From Argopecten irradians (lineage: Eukaryota; Mollusca; Bivalvia; Pectinida; Pectinidae), in NCBI RefSeq assembly GCF_041381155.1, contig NC_091137.1, positions 21,125,655 to 21,189,654 of the forward strand: a stretch of 64,000 nt of DNA, read 5' to 3'. The notes under the pieces are model-generated. The model made no database searches. It was not told the DNA's origin and was given only the letters and a program-made list of their open reading frames with translations. Positions 58,241-64,000 of the stretch are shown here, one piece after another. The position numbers were made by a program, and so were the translations under genes. How positions within the stretch are numbered: position 1 is the first letter of the stretch; every line of letters begins with the position of its first letter.

Positions 58241-58877
58241 ATATCTAGACTGTTGTGATGAGTGACAATATTTCAATGAAGATTATTTACAATACTGAGT
58301 GTGACAATATGCCAAATGAAGAGCAATGGTGTACCAAGTGAAACGACACAATGTGCTTTGCGTTTATTTTGATTTGATATATTTACATCCTATTAAAAGC
58401 AAACATTGCTCTTTATAGAAATACTGTACAAAGGGGGATAAATCAAGTAAAAATACATATTCTTCAGTTTTACACTATCTAATGAGGTGATGTTATCTAC
58501 TAATGCAATCGTGCAAAGTTTTAAGTATAATTTCAATTAGATTGAAAATTTCATTAAGTAATTTTTTTATGATTTTTTTTCAAATCAATTTTTTTCTGTA
58601 CTTTTAAAATCAATACCATGAATATCGTACTTTGGGTATCAATTCCATGTTGCTATAAAATATATCAACATTTTACCATAGATAATTTCACTAAATTGTT
58701 TAGCTTTACATTGTATATTCGTTATAATGTTCTATTTAATACACTACATGATTTACTTTCCCATTGGTAAAACAATTTAAGCGTTCAACAAGCTCGAATT
58801 ATTTATAAAATTACCTACATTGATTGTCTTTGAGCCTCAATTGGTTATAAAAAAGCAAGAGGCCAATCATTAATATA

Positions 58878-59418
58878 CACTGCCCTCCAAAAATGTTGTC
58901 ACACATGCGTTTTTTACAAATATACATAAAGTACAGATATATGTAAACCTTGTTATTACATCAGTATATAATATCATTTATCTTCTCGGACTCTTTAAAG
59001 TGAATAGTCGGGCAAAGAAAACAAGTCTAAATGCTTTCATTAGCCTTCCAAAAGTTCTCACATATTAATACGAAGGTCAAGTTTGGCTTAGTTTCCAAGT
59101 TCTGACCATTGAAATAAAGAAAAGTTGAAAGCATTGAAAGCAAGGCTGCAAGGAAATGTAACCACGGACATAGTCAGCCGGGAGGACGTTTTAGGATTCC
59201 TATACTTTAAATTAATTTCTGCGTACGCAGACAGATTTTGACGAGAGATTTTATTTTTCTATTTCATAAGAAATAATACTGGATACATTCACACCAGTTT
59301 TACCTACTTTAGCCATCCTTGCCCGACTGTTCACTTTAATTGCATTTATGATAGTTTTCTTAGAGATAAATTGTCAGGAAATTTAAGCCATATGTAACAG
59401 AACTTTTGTAGGGCAGTG
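58878..59418. mobile_element. Tc1/mariner-type MITE with a nested TTAA-target element
   Basis: The outer ends are CACTGCCCTCCAAAAATGTT (58878 on) and, reverse complemented from 59418, CACTGCCCTACAAAAGTTCT. TA flanks both sides. The length of 541 bp includes the insertion at 58995-59339, so the outer element is about 196 bp. No transposase is present. Confidence 0.85.
58995..59339. mobile_element. 345-bp TTAA-flanked MITE nested in the Tc1-type MITE
   Basis: The left end is TTAAAGTGAATAGTCGGGCAA. The right end, reverse complemented, is TTAAAGTGAACAGTCGGGCAA. TTAA at both edges points to a piggyBac-like target choice; there is no coding region. About 20 terminal bases match with one difference. 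Confidence 0.8.
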
Positions 59419-59689
59419 TAAGCCTAGCAATGGTATTCATGAGTAGACATTATGCTAGCATGATACAACTTAAAGCACCTGGGGTGTGTAATACCACAGG
59501 CATCTTTATTACATTACAACTACCTTCCTTAAACTGTTTAACCTAAGATTATTGGGATCATGCTGCTTTGGCGATGCCAATGTATTCAAAATGTGTTAAA
59601 TCTTTTAGTGTTTATCTAAATAAAATCAACCATATACTTAAATATTGATGATTTTGATATTGTAACAATTAAGTGGGTAATATTAGTTT

Positions 59690-60180
59690 TATGTCCTATT
59701 AACTACTAGGGTAATTTAAGGACATACTAGTTTTGTTGGTGGAGGAAAGTCAGAGTATCGCAGAAAAACCACTGACCAGCAGTCAGTACCTGCCCCACAT
59801 GGTTTTCAAATCTGTGACCCAAGGGTAGAGGGATTGTGGTAATATGTTTGTACATCTTTATCACTTGGCTACTGCAGCCCAGAGGAGGAGGGCTTATGGG
59901 AATACATTGTACATCTTAACCATTCGGCCAATGCGGCCCAGAAGTGAGGGCTTGTGGTAATATGTCAGTACATCTTAACCACTTGGCCACTGCGGTTAAG
60001 AGGTGGAGGGATTGTGGTAATACATCTGTACGTCTTAACCATTCGGCCACCGCAGCCCAAAGGTGGAGGGCGTGTAGTAATATGTTGTTACATATGAATC
60101 ACTCTGCCACCAAGGCCTCTGTTATAATCTAGCTTTGTTTGAGTTTTACGGCCTATTGACAGCTAAGGCCATACTACAAG
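59690..60180 (-). repeat. tRNA-headed SINE with its head tandemly amplified
   Basis: The tail lies on the left (GTCCTATTAACTACTAGGGT, 'aatttaaggacatactag'), then the body 'ttgttggtggaggaaagtca'. The tRNA-like head to the right is repeated about five times in ~60-62 bp units (CTTAACCACTTGGCCACTGC and variants at about 59855, 59915, 59975, 60035 and 60100). Read on the minus strand, each unit carries a GCAGTGGCCAAGTGGTTAAG A-box-like motif. A fragment of a second SINE starts near 60140. The 62-codon plus ORF here is a repeat by-product. Confidence 0.8.
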
Positions 60181-61865
60181 TATATTATTTAGCAGTACCT
60201 ACAGTGTAAAATGGATTTATAGGATAAGCTGTAAATAAAAACAGGATACATGACTACTTCCTTATATAAAGTGGAGAAAACAAGGACATATTCATATACT
60301 GTAAATTATACTTAACATATGTGGCATACATTCATATGTGACCACTAAATTAACACATCATTTATCAAACTATTAAATTAATTTCCATTTGTAAACCAAA
60401 TAGGTATGCAATAAGATGAAAAGTGATAAATGGGATGGGGTAGGATTTTTTTTTTAATTAAAGATAATGAAATTCAATGGACAGATATTTTTTCACATAC
60501 ATCCAAAGGGCATTTCTAGATTCATAACAGAAGGTAGAACAACAATACATCAAACCTACATGTTTACACTATCTTGTACAACAGAATAAGCAGGAGGTTA
60601 GTTACTCAAACCTGACAGAAGCATTAAAAACTAGAAATATCAACCAAAGCTATTAATACTAAGCTATGCATCTCACTTCAAACATCTAGACCAAATTTCC
60701 TCATATCCCAGACTCAAACATTTCTAAGACATAGCATGAAAAGAAAAATAGTGAGCAATCTCTTTAAAGTAATTATATTAAGTAATGTTGCAGTATTTCC
60801 AACGAAATAGTGAAATAATAAATAATAATGTTATAAATATTCATATTTTAATGAACTAGTTATGATATAGAAATCGTAGTGAACTGGTAATCACTTAATC
60901 CTATAGCACTTTCACTTTGACACAGATTATTTAAAGTGAAAGTAGACATTAGCTGCATGTACATTGTAAATCATGTATACAAATAAGCATGCTTATTTTG
61001 TTATATGAATGGTTATATATACATAAACCATAACAAGAAAGGCCAACTTGAGCAATTTTAACATTATTTGTATTTACAAGGGTCTAGATCTACTACTGCA
61101 TACAAGATGTATTCAGACGTTGTACTCTAGCTACTTCAAGACTTGCACTGAAAAGTAGTGCATGCCTGTATGGCAGAATGTTGAAGGATCGTGTAATTAT
61201 TAACGCGCGTGTTTAAAAAGATGCTAGAATTTTACAAACCTGTCTGGTCGAACCTGGAGAGTGAGATCAAACCGTTACAAGATAACAGGAAGTCAAATAC
61301 ATGACTATGCCCGTCTCGCTTTGTATCGTAGAGACCCTGACCTGTGATACACAAGAGGAGTTATCGTTCTTTGCACTCAACTTCAAAAGTGTACGCCGTG
61401 CTAAAACCCGCTTCGGAATAGATTTTGTTTTCGGAATGTGATCAATACGTAAACGCTAGGTGTTATGTTGCCGCGACTCAAACTGTTGCATTGTCTACAC
61501 TATTTGAATTATTTTGACTCACATCCGCATTTATAGTTATGTCATGAAATGCATTTAATATACTTTCTTGATAACAAAGTAAAAGTCTGTACTAATACAT
61601 ACAATGTACACGTTTGTGATTAAGAATTATGAATGATGCAGAAAAAAAATATTTAAGGAAAATACACACGTATATATACGTATAGGGTGCTTCTCAGCTT
61701 CATTATATTAGGAAAATATCCCTCAAACAAATATTGGTTAAATGATTTAATTTTAACTTATAACACTTCTTTAAATATCCACAATGGTTTAATTATTAGT
61801 GAAAAGATACCATTTTGCTGTTTTTTGACGTTTTTAACCGGGTACAACAATGTAATGACGCCGTT
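60181..61865. other. Stretch without a firm gene; probable 5' region of the kelch gene
   Basis: AT-rich to about 61150, then less so at 61240-61450. A minus-strand CAGACAG followed by GTTTGT near 61250 could be a weak donor of a kelch 5' non-coding exon, but this is not strong enough to call. Confidence 0.3.
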
Positions 61866-61870
61866 CCTCA

Positions 61871-61945
61871 GGGGCCGCGGTGGCCGAGCGGTTAAGACGT
61901 CCCAATCTTTTTGCGAAGGCAGATGTTTTGATTCTCAATTCCATA
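61871..61945 (+). repeat. tRNA-like SINE head or tRNA pseudogene
   Basis: GGGGCCGCGGTGGCCGAGCG followed by GTTAAGACGTCCCAA is a strong A-box of the tRNA-Leu/Ser type. It matches the head repeated at 59855-60110. The B-box region (GTTTTGATTCTCA) is degenerate and no acceptor stem closes, so a working tRNA is unlikely. Confidence 0.6.
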
Positions 61946-62189
61946 AAATACGAAACTACGGTTCTTTTTGAACTTATTGAAAAACCAAAGTTTGTTAATT
62001 TTCATTTTGTCAACTTTATGTTGGCTGTCGCTAGGTTCTGTATCTTTAAACGTCGTAATCTATGTATGTGTGGCGAAGGTTTCGTAAATATTAAGTTTTT
62101 TTTTTTAAATTAACACTAAATATAAACCTTTTTTTTTATTTTACATCGATTACGAAACAAGTTATACAACCTATGTAAATCACTCTCGA

Positions 62190-62368
62190 TGGCCCGGATG
62201 TAAGAGCGCGAGGGATCTTAGTGTGGGAGGAAACCTGAGTGCCCGGAGAAAACCCACGTGGTCGGGCAGGTGAGCCCTAACCTTGTCACGTCCGTGCCAG
62301 GGATCGAACCTCGGCCGGCTAGGTGAAAGGCGAGTGGCTTACCAACTACATCAACCGATCACCCAATT
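62190..62368 (-). repeat. tRNA-derived SINE, second family
   Basis: On the minus strand it begins GGGTGATCGGTTGATGTAGT then TGGTAAGCCACTCGCC (A-box-like). A near-perfect B-box, GGTTCGATCCC, follows about 40 nt later. A conserved body then reads GTGGGTTTTCTCCGGGCACT and CAGGTTTCCTCCCACACTAA. It ends near 'acatccgggccatcg'. The head-to-body layout is typical of animal SINEs. Confidence 0.8.
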
Positions 62369-62458
62369 TACACTAAAGAGCTATACATAATACAGTTTTT
62401 CTTATTATCTGTCAAATCTGAACACTCAATTATTTACAAAATATTTTGAAAATTATAA

Positions 62459-64000
62459 TTACTTTGTGATTGTATAGGGTGAACGCAGAACCTCAATCGT
62501 TCTACTAGTGGTGGTCATTGTCATGTGAGTCACCTCGATCCCCTTTGAATGACTATCAATAACGACCAAAACGTTTTGTTTGTCTCTCTCGGCAAAGTCT
62601 ATATGTAGACGTTGCCACACACGTGTAGGCCATGACCAAGAATGAAGCGAAGCTACCGGAGACATGTTTTGCGTAGCCTGACAAGCACTACAGGCTTTCA
62701 CCATGCTCTCAATGTCTAGGTCCAGATTAGGCCACCACAGATAACTCCAGCCTAGCGCTTTCATACGACTCATTCCAACATGCTGGTCATGAAGATCTGA
62801 CAGAAGTCTCCTGCGATAAGTTGGCGGTATAACAACACGCATCCTTGCTCACTTGACAGTTCATCTTTGCGTTGGAAGTACGGTTGTAGATCGCTATCTG
62901 ACGTATAATTCGGCCATCCCCTAAGGGTGTAGTCAAGTACTTTCGAGAGGACAGGGTCGCGTCGTGTCTCTGTTGCTATATCATCAGACGTAATCGGCAA
63001 GTCGTCCAGTAGTGTGAAATGGTAAATGTCCAATACAATATCATACTGATACGCAGATAAGATGAGAGCCCATCTCTGCATGCGAGCAGCAGCTAACGTT
63101 GGAACACCGTTCTTCGGACCCAGAATCGTTGTCAACGGTTTGTGATCCGTCACTAACGTAAACCTACGGCCATAGAGGTACTTGTGAAATTCCTGACCCC
63201 GAACACTAACGCGAGTGCCTCTTTCTCGATTTGGGCGTAGTTCTTTTCACTCTTCGAAAGTGTCCTCGATGCATAGGCTATCGGTCGTTCCTCACCGGTT
63301 TCGCTGATATGGGAGATCACAGCTCCTACCCCGTATGCAGACGCGTCACAAGCCAATCTCAAAGGCTTGTTGATGTCGTGATGTACTAGAACACGCTCAT
63401 CGGACAACTGAAACTTACATGCTTCGAACGCTTCTTCACAATCTGATGTCCAGTTCCATGGTTTGTCTTGTCTCAACAGCTCATGTAATGGCTGTAGCGT
63501 AGTCGAGAGATTTGGAAGATACAGACCATAATAGTTCAAAAGCCCGAGAAACGATTTCAGTTCAGTCACATTTGTTGGACTTGGTGCTTCCTTAATTGCT
63601 TCGATCTTAGCCTCGGTAGGGTGAATTCCATCACTGTCAACCCTATGGCCCATATAAACCACATCTTGCATGAACAAACATTTGTCTTTACGCAACCGGA
63701 CGTTGTGCTTATCGAGTCGGCTGAATACCTCGCTCAGGATATCTTTGTGTTCACGATCGGTCGGAGCGGTTATCAAGATATCATCGATACGACACATTAC
63801 ATGCGGTATTCCCTGTATAATTTAATCCATGACTGACAGGAAGATGGATGGAGCTGATGACACACCAAACGCTAATTTGTGATATCTAAACAGACCTAAA
63901 TGTGTGTTGATTGTCAGGTATTGCTTTAATTGTTTGTCCAGGCTCAATTGCTGATATGCCTGAGATAGATCCAACTTCGTGAATTTCTGTCCACCGGCAA
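62459..64000 (-). mobile_element. Ty3/Gypsy-type LTR retrotransposon fossil (pol region), cut by the window edge
   Basis: The minus strand carries, from right to left, reverse transcriptase, the RNase H region (CDASAYGVGAVISH) and the start of integrase with its HHCC zinc finger (HDQHVGMSRMK and CSACQ). The order RT-RNase H-integrase is that of Ty3/Gypsy. The copy is broken, with roughly two to three breaks visible. The downstream part of integrase and any LTR on this side are missing. The upstream part lies beyond 64000. It is a fossil of moderate age. Confidence 0.93.

Noticed and set aside
61871-61945. Functional tRNA gene
   Set aside because: Good A-box but degenerate B-box and no closing acceptor stem. 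It matches a SINE head repeated at 59.9 kb.

Overview
The window is AT-rich, intron-rich animal DNA that is most probably from a bivalve mollusc. Three things point there: an achatin-type neuropeptide precursor (a molluscan/lophotrochozoan family), dispersed repeats of the kind seen in oyster and scallop genomes (a tRNA-headed SINE and a hairpin-capped repeat ending in AGCTCGCC), and typical GT-AG introns. The species cannot be named from the sequence alone. Exon models were built by eye from splice signals and phase and have no transcript support.

Five protein-coding loci are well supported. (1) 496-5106 (+): the C-terminal 344 residues of separase with its catalytic His and Cys. A perfect 40-bp minisatellite of about 31 copies begins right at its stop codon. 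(2) 14122-24190 (-): an eight-exon, 577-residue tyrosine-rich adaptor. It ends in an SH2-like domain whose FLVR arginine is replaced by serine, and it has a RHIM-like IHIGN motif near residue 126. A 3-kb array of a 51-bp repeat sits in its largest intron. (3) 31660-34634 (+): a two-exon achatin precursor with two copies of GFWD and three of GYGD. (4) 36376-44470 (-): a three-exon, 152-residue EF-hand protein. (5) 55778-57562 (-): a kelch-like BTB-BACK-kelch protein with its coding region in one exon. Two weaker ORFs (12225-12428 +, 45807-46193 -) are listed with low confidence.

The rest is intron and intergenic DNA with many small mobile elements. These are inverted-repeat elements (3362-3752, 21878-22183, 51740-51869); two nested pairs in which a TA-target and a TTAA-target element are inserted one in the other, in opposite orders (6532-8300 and 58878-59418); a 5'-truncated mariner (12826-13915); several tRNA-derived SINE pieces; a five-copy dispersed family whose internal segment has been amplified into a 0.9-kb array at 29 kb; three copies of a hairpin-capped repeat; and a broken Ty3/Gypsy fossil that runs off the right edge (62459-64000).

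The genes are not an operon and have no obvious joint role: separase (chromatid separation), kelch-like (probable CUL3 substrate adaptor), EF-hand (calcium binding), achatin (neuropeptide), SH2 adaptor (phosphotyrosine signalling, possibly immune). The least familiar locus is the SH2/RHIM-like adaptor. The most repeated theme is tandem amplification: long arrays lie against or inside genes, and at least two arose by amplifying a segment inside a dispersed repeat.
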